Below are positions 36,589 to 47,278 of a stretch of DNA of 64,000 nt, in pieces. The position numbers and the translations under genes are program-made. Origin of the DNA: Fremontodendron californicum (taxonomy: Eukaryota > Streptophyta > Magnoliopsida > Malvales > Malvaceae); assembly GCA_030761205.1 (NCBI GenBank), contig JAULJL010000015.1:7135501-7199500 (forward strand), read 5' to 3'. How positions within the stretch are numbered: the first letter of the stretch is position 1; each line of letters starts with the position of its first letter. The notes beneath the pieces are model-generated. The model worked only from the letters and a program-made list of their open reading frames with translations. It made no database searches and was not told the origin of the DNA.

Positions 36589-38893
36589 ATGTCGCATGCA
36601 CTTCATCTCGTTTCCAATAACGTTCCTGGTAAATTTGTCTTCCTTTGCTTGTTTTCTTGGGGGGGTGGGGGGGTTTCTTTCAATCTCCTTTGCTTTCTGT
36701 TTGGTTGCCAAGAAACTGTGAGAAATCAAATGAAAAGAAAGGAAATGTTTTCTCTTTTGCTCTATGAGGTTGAGGACTGTAATGGGTGTTTTTATACATC
36801 CCATTTTTATTAAACAGAGCTGTGATTTAGGGGTTCATACTTCGTTGTTTTATCTTTAACTTATCCCAACTCCCAAGTGGTTAATCTTTATTAATCTTAT
36901 CCTTAGATTATTTTGACTATTCATGCTGGTTTCTCTGAATTGATTTAAAGATTATTCAGTTTGACATGTTAAATTTGTTTAGGTCTGCATTCTTGTGGTC
37001 TGGGAGGTTGCTTAATTGTGTTGTGGTTTTTTTTCCTCTTATTTTTAATTGCATTTTTGGAAAACAAAAAAAGAATAGAATTATGCATTTGATTGTAGCA
37101 TCTTCAATAAGTAATTTTCGTTTATGATGAGCCAGAGGAGGAGAGAGTCATGTCATGATTTGCTGGTTTCAGCATTTCTCCTCTGTTGACATGGGGGCAA
37201 ATGATCTTTGAGTTTGTCTCAGTGGTGGCTCACACAGTGGTAACATTGCAGCTAAGTTTGTAGTGGTTGATTGGTGGTTTTGGTTGGTTTCTTTGGAAGC
37301 ATAACAAAAGATAATGCCAGTGAGGTTTTATTATCAGCATTAGTTAATAAAATATAAAGCATATAGGAAGGTTGAGGACATTGTAATGCACACAACCTTT
37401 AGAAGAATGCAGAGGTAGTTGGAAGCTAAGCCTTATTAGCTACTTTTGAAGTTTTCCTTTTATATTATCTGCTCAGAAAAGTGTTGGTTACTTTTGGATT
37501 TTGGTTCTTTTCATTCTTTTTATGTTTTTTTGGCTCATCCTAGGAATTCTCTGACAAGATTAGTTTAGTAGGCATGCTTAGATATGTTTTGACAGAAACT
37601 TCAATTTCATTTTTTCCTGTTAAAGTGATTTTAACTTTGTGAAGATTGATTTTGATTGTGGGATTTACCTAAGGTAGCTGCTAGGCTAGATTGACGGTTT
37701 GTGTTATTTTGGTTTTTGGCAAGTGCGTCATGGGTAAAGAAATAGGCCAAAAATAATCTTGCTTCTTAAATGGTTATTTTCTTAATTTGTGGTCACCGGA
37801 TACTGATTTTATTGTAGGTTATGGACCGACAGACTGCAGATATCTCTCCTGCTCAGGTATTGCTGGAAGAGCAGTGACTCTATCTCCTTGCTCTTCACAT
37901 AGTGACCACAGAATTTGTTCACAGGTGAAGATTAGATCTTCAAAATGTGGTTCCAGGCGAATATCTTTTGTGTGCAGATCAGGTTCTAGTGGTCACAGGA
38001 GAATCCCCGACTTCTCGAGGCAAAGACATGTGTTTCGAGGGAGGAATAGGCAAAATGAAGAGAAAGATAATTTTGAAAATCTAGATGAATCTGAAATGTT
38101 ATCTTCAAAAAACGGGCCATTACTCTCCCTCTCCGGTTCCACAAAATTTCAAGCCACTGCAGCCCCAGGTCAAAGTGAGAAGGAGATTGTGGAGCTTTTC
38201 AGGAAGGTCCAAGCTAAACTTCGAGAAAGAGCTGCTGCTAAAGAAGATAAGAAAACTGAAGCCGCCTTACAGGGAAAAGGTAAAGAGAGTGAAACAGTTG
38301 ATTCTCTCCTTAAGCTATTGAGGAAACACTCAGTTGAACAAGGTAAGAAAAAAAACAGCATTGGCAGTAGCAGAGACCTGAATTTGGATCATCCAAAAGT
38401 GAATGGCTCTTCCAATGAAGATAAAAGCTCCAGCTTCTTTGATTCAAATGATAGAGTGAGGAGTAAGGCCAAAGAACCTTACGCCCCTACTTTAAGCAGA
38501 CCAGCATCGAATTTCCGACGCAAGTCACCTGTTCCACAAATGAAATATCAGCCAGTTTGTTCCGATGAGGGTGAGGAGACCGTCGATTCAGATAGGAAGA
38601 GAAATTTGAGTTTGGCTGAGTCACCTCCTGCACCCGATCATGTGCCTGAATTAGAGGAGGAAATAGAGTCTGAGCCTGAGCCTGAGTCTATCTATCAAGA
38701 TCCTGACATGTTGGATGAGTTGTCAGAGGACGAATCGTCTGATGTTGATGAGGAGGAGAGGGAACAGCAGATTGGACATAAAGATTTGAGCGCATTGAAG
38801 CTACCAGAACTCAGGGCACTTGCAAAATCTCGTGGTTTGAAGGGATTCTCCAAAATGAAGAAGGGCGATTTGGTGTTGTTGCTGAGTAGTTAG
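36589..38893 (+). CDS. RHON1: Rho-N domain protein, chloroplast RNA processing (RHON1-like)
   Basis: Two exons, 36589-36628 and 37818-38893, join in phase (CCT G|GT) to 371 residues. The start ATG gives MSHALHLVSNNVPGYG. Another in-frame start would need a TTG codon in the intron, so the split model is preferred. The N-terminal 70 residues are Ser/Arg-rich and poor in acidic residues, fitting a plastid transit peptide. Residues about 130-220 are highly charged. A Glu/Asp-rich tract (about 290-330) precedes the C-terminal Rho-N module, with LKLPELRALAKSRGLKGFSK and ending near KKGDLVLLLSS. In Arabidopsis, RHON1 binds plastid RNA, helps RNase E process it and aids rbcL termination. The gene is divergent from the TOM1-like gene. 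Intron 1 (1.19 kb) has a G-rich tract close to the donor. Confidence 0.9.
36659..36673 (+). other. G7-T-G7 tract in RHON1 intron 1
   Basis: Seven G, one T and seven G lie 30 nt downstream of the intron 1 donor on the sense strand. Two G7 blocks can supply four G3 runs and so could form an intramolecular G-quadruplex in the transcript. Confidence 0.6.
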
Positions 38894-41156
38894 TAGTGAT
38901 GAAGCCAAAAACGAAAGATGACTTTGCATTTTGATAGTTGTGAGATGCCCTTTTTTCTTTTTGGTTTTGATACTACTTATAATTCTGTTTATCATTTGCC
39001 AAAAATCCTTCCAGGAGGCTGGGATTGGGAAGATGGGAAGCCATGGATGTTTAGATATAGTTCTGTCAAGTAACCACTTTTTTTAGTCGTTGGAGAAATC
39101 AATCTTCTTTGCACCATGACATAACATTTATGCCTTGTAATGTATGTAACTACTAAGAAATATTAGGTTTTTCTATCCACTTAACTTTTTTTAATAGATT
39201 ATATATATATATATATAATATGCGTTTGCATGTGAATATCCGTTATTTTATTTATTTTTAAATATATAATTGCATATTTTAAAAATAATAAAACTAATAA
39301 AATGTATATTAAGTATTAACTAAAATTTGGTTCATATGCAAATTATTATAAATTTTACTAATTTTAATAGCAATACAAAATTAATTATGAATATAAAAAA
39401 TTTAATGTAAATTTAAATTATTGATTTACTTTTCAAAATTAATGAAAATTTTAAAATTTTAAGATACAATTTTATATAAACTTTATTTTTTATTTATTTA
39501 AATTAATTCATTTAATGAAACTAAAATTAAATTTTTTCTTTATAAATTAGATAAATCTTATTAATAAAAATTTTAAATGGTAAATTAGTAATATATTGAA
39601 CAACAATGAGTATTTTCGTCAGTTTAAAAGATTCTTCACATTCGTGCTTTTATATGATAAAATTTGTTTCATATGCAAATTATTATAAATTTTACTAATT
39701 TAAATATCAATACAAAATTAATTATGAATATAAAAAATTTAATGTATATTTTAATTATTGATTTACTTTTCAAAATTAGTGAAAATTTTAAAATTTCAAG
39801 ATAAACCAATTTCATATAAACTTTTTTTTTATTTAAATTAATTCATTTAATGAAAGTAAAACTAAATTTCTTCTTTATAAATTAGATAAATCTTATTAAT
39901 AAAACAATTTAAATGGTAAATTAGTAATATATTGAACAACAATGAGTATTTTCGTCAGTTCAAAAGATTCTTCACATTCGAGCTTTTATATATATATTAT
40001 AGATTATATATATATATAACTTTCTAAAATCTAAAACGTTTCTCTTTAAAAAATAATTTACTCTAAAAATAAATTTTCAAGAAATATAAAAAAAAAATAT
40101 AAATAACAATTATTTTAAAAAAGATAAACTAATTTCATTTCTAATTATAATATTATTATACAACTTATAAAAATAAAATATCAGTAAAGTAAAATTTTCA
40201 TTTTCTTCCACCGCAATAAACTTATATATATATATATATATAGATTAAGGACGAAAGCTCAAAAGTCATAAAATATGAAAAAATTTATCTTTGAATTATT
40301 AATTCACAAAATATGAAAACGATTGAAATTAAAAGATTAGTAGAATATGAAAACTTTTTATTGAAGTTGATTTTTTTTTTTCTTTCAAATATTACCTTTT
40401 AAAGAAAAATTAATATAAAATCGTTTTATAACTTTTCGTATTACTCTCATTTTACATAAATTTAATAATTAATAAAAATAAAAAGTTTTTAAAATAAATT
40501 TAATATGAAATATTGAAATTAATATGATAATATCACACTTTATTTTTTCACTATTTTAATTAAATTCAATGGTAAAAACTAAAAAAATATTATTTATATA
40601 TTATTTTTAAACTTTTAATAATAGAATATGAAAAAATTAAATTATTTGGAACAAAAAGCGATCCTAAACTCAAAAACAAACAGCGCCACTTGCATTATAA
40701 GAAAGCATCGGAAAACTCATGATTCATGAAGATAGATCTAAGGTAATTGGCTCTTTTGGATTGGTGTGGGCGTTCTCTTCTCTCCATATCACCACTCGTT
40801 AATCTGACAAAATTCTTCCCTCAACTCTCTGTTTCTTATTGTCCTCAAATTGATAAAACACAACATTTTCAAGATTGTTAGAAGTTTCCTCCTAGAAATC
40901 GTTCACCACCCACTTTGCTTTCCTTCAAAGCTTGATACAGATAGCTTCTCATTGACTCACACGAAAAAAGAACTCCACAAAAAAAAAAAAAAAAAGCTAG
41001 ATAGGATAGCTGGTTGTTTTTGTCTAGAGAGCTAATTAGTTAAACGTAGCTCTTAAATTCTGCGTCTTCCTATAATTATCGTTTTTGCTTGAAAAAAAGT
41101 TGTGGGTTATCTTCATTTTGGGTAAAAGCTTGTTGATGGGTCAGAAACTTGATACG
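38894..41156. other. RHON1 3' flank and XBAT35-like promoter, AT-rich
   Basis: The first part is the likely RHON1 3' untranslated region. From 39.2 to 40.6 kb the DNA is over 80% A/T by eye and includes a tandem duplication. From 40.7 kb the composition becomes leader-like (CT-rich, with an A-run at 40979-40995), the likely 5' leader of the downstream gene. Confidence 0.5.
39322..39990. repeat. Tandem duplication, two units of about 335 bp
   Basis: The unit beginning AAAATTTGGTTCATATGCAA (39322) is repeated from 39659 (AAAATTTGTTTCATATGCAA). Both run through TATTGAACAACAATGAGTAT and end with AGATTCTTCACATTCG and GCTTTTATAT. Only small substitutions and indels separate them. The unit is AT-rich and non-coding. 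Confidence 0.85.
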
Positions 41157-44100
41157 ATGGGCCAAAAGCAATCAAAAGACGAGTTGCTTTATCAGGCTGC
41201 AATTGCTGGAAACGTGAATGGCATTAAAGCTCTTTGCAGAGAAGGTGCTGGCCTTGAGGTGCATAAACCTAACTATTTTTTCCCCTTATTTTGTATATAG
41301 TAATTTTCCTTTAGCTTTCTAAGGTAAATTTGATGGAAAGTTAGGGATAGTTGGTTTGGAGTTCAACTTGTGTTAAATTGGATATGTTGGAGTCTGGGTG
41401 TCTTTTGTAGTTTCCAGAAAAACAGAAAAGAAGTGAAAGAAGTAATTTGACCATTTATGGTTGATACTTGCTTATATGTGTCTTTTGTACAATGAAAGTT
41501 GTCGTCTGAGTTGTTTTTCTGATGTAGTGGATAGACAGAGATGGAAAGACTCCCCTCGTTGTGGCATGCATGAATCCTGAATTAATAGATGTGGCCAAGA
41601 CTCTAATTGAATTGGGTGCCAATGTCAATGCTTACCGCCCTGGTAGGTTTCTTTTGGTTGTATATTTTGATTTTTGCCCCCAAGATTCGTTTTTTATAAT
41701 AAATTGTAAATCTTTGGACAAGTTATATAGTGTGTTGCATGGCGCAGGCAGTCTCGCTTCATGCTTAAAACATTTTAAACTGGGTGCATAATCAGCTGTA
41801 ATTTTGATTTTTTTTCTCTGTAATAAATAGTATCTTGTGTTAAGTGTTAACTCTGCTTCTTAATTAACCTGCAAATGTTGGCAGGACGTAATGCAGGGAC
41901 TCCATTACATCATGCTGCAAAAAGAGCCCTGGAGCAACCTGTTAAACTTCTTCTTTCTCATGGCGGTATGTCTTCCTATTCGGTTCTGTTTAAGATGCTA
42001 TTTGCTTAACTCTTGGCAAAGGAGAGAGGATCAGGGGTGGGGACTATGATCTGGTTTGGTATTTGTTACATGTATAACGAGCTCTTGCTTGACATTAATG
42101 TTTTCAGCAAATGCTTTATTGAGGAATGATGATTGTCATACTCCGCTTGAGGTTGCTAGAATTAAGGGGTGTACAAGTGTTGTCCGTGCAATTGAGGTAT
42201 GCTTGAGGATAATAAGTGTATAATTTATTAAAAGTTCTTCCTTGCTATAGTAGGTTGTTTTTCAAAGCTTCATGCATGTGTTCTTCTACCCAGAATCATA
42301 TTTGCTGTTTCTCTGGCTGGTTGCGGGAGTTTCGTGGTCCAGGCTTTCTTGATGGATTTGCTCCTCAGTTGTTATCAAGAAAAATGTCCGTACAATGCAC
42401 ATTTACTGCCTTTGTATCTCATTTTCTTGATATCTCCCACGCTATCAAGTTCGTCAAATGACTAGAACATAACTGATGCACATTAAAAAATATATATAAT
42501 TCATTGTTCAAATCCCTTTAATGCATTACTTGTGTGCTAATCAGTGTGCCTTCTTGCAGCTGGGTTGTTATTATACCTTGTGGTCCTAGTAATCCCGTGA
42601 GACCTCCCAGATTTGAGCTTGCCATATATTCCACTTTGAAGGTTAGGTCACTAAAATGGTCAACTTGCTTTCAATGCAATGCTTTAAAATTTCTATACTC
42701 AAATTGACCTTCAACCTAGATCCCTGGAAAAATTGTCATCTGACTTTGAGGATTATTCTATAAATAACTTGTGAAGAGAAGTTCCTAGAGCCATTTAATT
42801 CATTGCATAATCCCCTTTTGATTTTCCTTTTAAGTTTGTTTTTGGGCATAGATATAATTTTTACTATAACTTTAACAGTGTTTCCTAAATTGTTTGCATG
42901 TGAGAAGGGCAGCTGTAATACACAATCTGCTTGCTGTAGTGTAGATGCATCCATTAGTTATATTGGGATGTGCTGCACACATCCCCTTTGGGGGAAAGAC
43001 TGTATTTGGTTTTACCTCCATTATAGCACCCAAACTAAGTGGCTGCTAATTGGTGGATTTTTTAAAATAGTTTCATAGTAAGTTATTTAGTGGCGGGGAC
43101 TTCAAGTCTGTAGGTCAGTCAAAGAGATATATTAATTTTTTTTTTTTTAAATTTGCATATTTATATTTGATATCTACTTCTTTTTATTAGTCTTTCAAAG
43201 TGATTCTTGATACGAGCAGGATGCCCAGCCTCAGACAGTGATTGCTCTTTGGAAGGCCAAAATTGAAGAACCCAAATTTCATCAATCAGATCCATCACTT
43301 GCCATAATTGATCAGTCTACCAGTAACTTCCTATAGCTGAACCTATTGTCCTTTTTTTATATAAGTAACTGAACCTATTGTCAGTTTTTTAGATAAGTAT
43401 TTGACTGTGACTAAGGACACTTCTAGTCATGTTATGGTTCTTCTTGTTCTTTACTGCCCTTAGGCACTGGATTGGGGTTCTTATTAATTGAATGGGTTGT
43501 TCCTTCTTTTGGGTGTTGCATGTGACCTTTATACATCTGTAAAGCTCCTGCATCATGCTTGCCTCATTATTGTAGTGATCTGATCAACTTTGCTATTTGA
43601 TGGTTTCTATACAAATCATTACTATAGAAATGGTTGATTAAAGGTTTAAGTTCAGATTTATGATTTTTGCTGTTGTTCTCGTTTATCATACCTTTGTATA
43701 TATCAATAAGATGAGGCAAACTCCATCATTGTTTATTTCATTTGTCCAAGTTTACATGGCAGCTTTGGAAGTATTCTATGATAGCAAATTGTTTAGCTAT
43801 GAATGCGGTAGTAAATCTAACCATTAAATGAAATAGACATTGATTTTGTCATTTTCCCATGGTATTCACCAACAATCTTTTTGTATATCAATTCTCTGGG
43901 TGTTTGAACCTTTTTACTAATTTCATTTTTATCTATTAGAAACTCGATACAAGCTTGCATCTGGAAATGAGGGGGACAAACAGCAGCTTCAATGGGTATA
44001 TAGTGCATGCAAAGGAATTCTTCAGGTACATGTTCAGGGATCTATAGATTTAGTTGATTCCATATATCACCTTGCTGAAATTCACAGGTCTTAGTTTTTG

Positions 44101-45654
44101 TGCGAAAAAGAAACTAAATACATGCATGATCAAAGTTCAGAGAGGTGATAAGGGATGGTGTCTTCAGAGATTTAATTTGTTATGAAAGCAAAAATCTTAC
44201 CTGAGCATATGCAATGGAGATCAATGTATATATCACCTTTGGAAATAGGCATCAGATCCTTTATCTTTTATGGGGGAATATTAGTGTTACTTCAAAAAGT
44301 GTACATGTATTGAAGATTTCAGGTAAATTTCATCACAAAACATTCTTGTGAAACTAGAATCATTGCTTCATTGTAATTGTATGAGGCTCTAATTTGTCTG
44401 ATTATCTAAACTAGAGTTGATAGGCTTCTGCTTGGGTTCAAATATGAACAGCCATGAGTGGAAAACATGTGTTCATTATTTTTCTGGGCAGCATTTTGGT
44501 ATAAATTGTTTTGAATGCTGCCCTCCAAGTTATGGAGGCTATATAATTGAAGTAGTAATGGAAAACATGCATGTGCCCAGTCCTTTGGTTCTGTTAAAGA
44601 GGATTGCTTTAAAGGTCGGTTTCTGATTTAGCATCTTGATGTTCACTGATCAAGTTAGTCAAGCGAGACCACTTTTGTCTTCTTGAATTTTCTGTGATTT
44701 TTCAGTTGGGACATTGAATATTTTGGTTAATAACTCATTGGTTATGTTGTATTAGTTTTGGGAAGTTGGTTTTTATGTTTCACGAACAGTATTATTTTTC
44801 TTCATTTTATTTTATAAATTGCATTATATAACATGCAGTAAGCATCTTGCATACTAACATGACCTTCAATGTTCTAGGTTATCCCTTCCCCAACAGTTCT
44901 TGATACCCAAACTTCAAGTGCAGCAATTGCACATCAGATTGCTGCTGAATCTGCAGAACTTAATAGTAACCAGAGCTCTGGGGCAGTTCATGCAAATGGT
45001 TGGGAGAATTCTGCAAATGCTGAAAGTTATAATGGATGGGGTCTTGCCGTTGGACAGGCACATTCAGAGTTAAGTAACACTGGATGGATGGATGGACCAA
45101 CCAGAAAAGACTACAATGGCTGGGGTGTGCCGGATTCTAGGCCAACTGGCAAGCAAAGTCATCATATCCAAACCCTAGGGGATCACAGTGGTTGGATGGA
45201 TGCACCAACAAAAAAAGAAAATGATTGGGCTGTGCCTGATTCTAGGCCAACTGGTAAACAAAGTTATCATGTCCAAAACCTCTTGGATCCTCCACCCCTT
45301 GTCCAAACAAGTGGACTCAATGCTTCGATATCTTCAGCTCCATCTGCTCCGCCAATTCCCGAGGATGTTTTAGTTGAAGAACCAATTCAGTATTCTTCAA
45401 TTGATCTCAATCCAGTGGATTTGCCTGTTCCAGCAACAACAGATTATGGAGCCTCAACAACAAATAATGCCAAAGAAGGAGGTGGTTCTTCCTCTTGTAT
45501 AATATGTTGGGAAGCTCCAGTTGAAGGTGCATGCATCCCCTGTGGTCATATGGCTGGTTGCATGTCTTGTTTAAATGAGATAAAGGCCAAAAATGGTATT
45601 TGCCCTGTTTGCCGAGGCAAGATAGATCAAGTTATAAGGCTCTATACTGTGTGA
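41157..45654 (+). CDS. XBAT35: Ankyrin-repeat RING E3 ubiquitin ligase, XBAT35-like
   Basis: Nine exons join in phase to 508 residues: 41157-41258, 41528-41642, 41885-41965, 42108-42196, 42294-42385, 42560-42641, 43220-43322, 43940-44025 and 44878-45654. An in-frame ATG at 41136 would add seven residues; both starts give MGQK. Gly2 fits N-myristoylation, known for some family members. Ankyrin repeats span about 10-125, for example AGTPLHHAAKRALEQPVKLL. The middle matches the XBAT34/35 type (CFSGWLREFRGPGFLDGFAP). The C-terminal C3HC4 RING has Cys457, 460, 472, His474, Cys478, 481, 492 and 495, then QVIRLYTV. It should transfer ubiquitin to substrates; Arabidopsis XBAT35 affects ethylene-related growth and defence. 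Exon 9 has a duplicated 36-residue unit. The exon 5 donor (AAAAT|GTCCGT) is weak and needs transcript support. Confidence 0.92.
45085..45300 (+). repeat. In-frame 108-bp tandem duplication in exon 9
   Basis: The unit from the Trp codon at 45085 is repeated from the Trp codon at 45193. Each encodes WMDxPT(R/K)K followed by VPDSRPTGKQS(H/Y)H(I/V)Q. The spacing of 108 bp (36 codons) keeps frame. It lies in the disordered linker before the RING domain. Confidence 0.9.
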
Positions 45655-46143
45655 TGGGTGGAAATCCAATAATGGAACGGGATTGTTTTTATGCATGGCA
45701 GATTAAACTTCTTGAAATTTTAAGTTTTTGTTACATAATCAAGTTACTGTAAATGAAATTAAACCGTTATTTTGGTTGTACAGAACTGGAATTATCATAT
45801 ATATACCTGTCTATTCAACGTTTCTGCCAAAGTACTAAGATAAACATTATTTAGTAAAATATACAATCCCTAATCCGTGGCATTCCTGGAAACTTCATAT
45901 ATAATTTGAGTGATCTAACTTGAAGCTGAAGCAAGTGAACCTGTTGATTCCCTGACAGGTTTCTCTTTGTGTCTGCTTTCAAATATGTATGTTTCCCCTT
46001 ACTAGAATTGCAAATTTGATTGCTGTAAACCTCCCTCTTCCAAAAACAAAGAAAAAGAGCATTTGATTAAAGATCATTTCTTGCAGAGAAAGAATGATCA
46101 CAGGCCATATATACATTAATTTATAAGTTAGAATGTTTTATGC
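45655..46143. other. XBAT35-like 3' flank
   Basis: This is the probable 3' untranslated region and spacer. No other feature is visible. Confidence 0.5.
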
Positions 46144-46494
46144 TCAGATTTCGAATGGTCCAGCTGATAAAATATGATGATCCGAAAATTGACAAAAGAA
46201 GAGATACGATTCGGATACTTGTTGCCTCGTTGGGCTCTCTAGCTCCTGAATAAGCTGGCTAAGTGTACTCGAAGCTTTTAATGATGTCCTGGCCGGTAAA
46301 GTTTTCATCTTAGTCTTAAAAGTGGAAGCACTAAAGAGAGCCCACCATTGCAACATCAAGACCCTTTCCATCTTTTTTTCTGAGCCTGATGGTTTAACCA
46401 GCACATGGCTTGCCCACAGCTCCAGGAGCTCCTGGTCCTTGCTATGGTATAAATTCTTTATTGGAGTTTCACTCTGCCAGATTGAGAGAAGCAT
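46144..46494 (-). CDS. Unrecognised ORF, possible terminal exon or gene fragment
   Basis: A minus-strand frame of 116 residues runs from ATG at 46494 to a stop at 46144-46146. Its composition is protein-like (balanced charged and hydrophobic residues, for example DQELLELWASHVLVKPSGSE), unlike the Phe/Ile/Lys-rich chance frames nearby. A good 3' splice site (CTCAATCTGGCAG|AGTGAA) lies at about 46474, so it may instead be the last exon of a larger gene. I could not find compatible upstream exons. I recognise no domain. It could be a real small gene, a terminal exon or a decayed fragment; it faces the XBAT35-like gene tail to tail. Confidence 0.3.
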   Translation of the reverse strand: MLLSIWQSETPIKNLYHSKDQELLELWASHVLVKPSGSEKKMERVLMLQWWALFSASTFKTKMKTLPARTSLKASSTLSQLIQELESPTRQQVSESYLFFCQFSDHHILSAGPFEI

Positions 46495-47237
46495 CACATT
46501 TTAATTCGTTTATGTTTCATTATCAGTGAATACTTATCATTTTTTTTTATAAAACATATGGTAATTAGATTTTTCAATTCCATTAATTAGGATAAAAGTC
46601 GCAGCTTGAATATAAGGGAAGAGATTGAAAATAACTTTAGATTTGTTAGATATTACTTTTTGAAAGTGTATAAATGAATCAACTAAACACATGTTCAGGA
46701 TAAGATATGTTTTACTTTCCAGGATCGTGCGTTGAGATTAACATCAACAAAGAATCAGTCAGGCGATTGAATTCTAAGACCACTTACTGTCGAGACTAAG
46801 AAACTTATAAATTAATGCATTTCTAGTTGTTTACTACTGGAATGACCGTGTGACCGACACTTGAAGATATTGAAATATTAGGATAAAGTGAGTTTTGAAA
46901 GTAAAGCTAGTCTTAAATGAAGCCCTGAAATCTTGACGAGTGTTGGTCCAAAGACTAAAAAAAAGGAAAAAAAAAAAACAAGATGAGAAAATTAAAGCTT
47001 CAAACTTCAAACTTCAAAGAGGGGCTATCTGATTAGACTAGAGTCCTTCAAAGTCTTAACCTTTTCTCCAAAGTTGCATCCCCCATATGGGGAACCAATT
47101 GCTGAAAAATCTGTCCTTTGAAAACTGGCAACATGGCCTGTAAGGCAAATATGATTGCAATTTTTTTTCTTTTATTTTAAATTGTAAGATCAAGGAAGAA
47201 AGTAATGTAATCTGATGTGATGTTATTTGACTTCAGC

Positions 47238-47278
<41 letters not shown>

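Noticed and set aside
36533..36721. ATG at 36533 as an alternative start of the RHON1-like gene
   Set aside because: It is in a different phase from exon 2 after the donor at 36628 and does not give the transit-peptide-like sequence.
37787..37817. Upstream extension of the RHON1 exon 2 frame as a start
   Set aside because: The frame opens at a TTG, not ATG, and crosses a good splice acceptor (TTGTAG). The exon at 36589 joins in phase and gives a sensible N-terminus.
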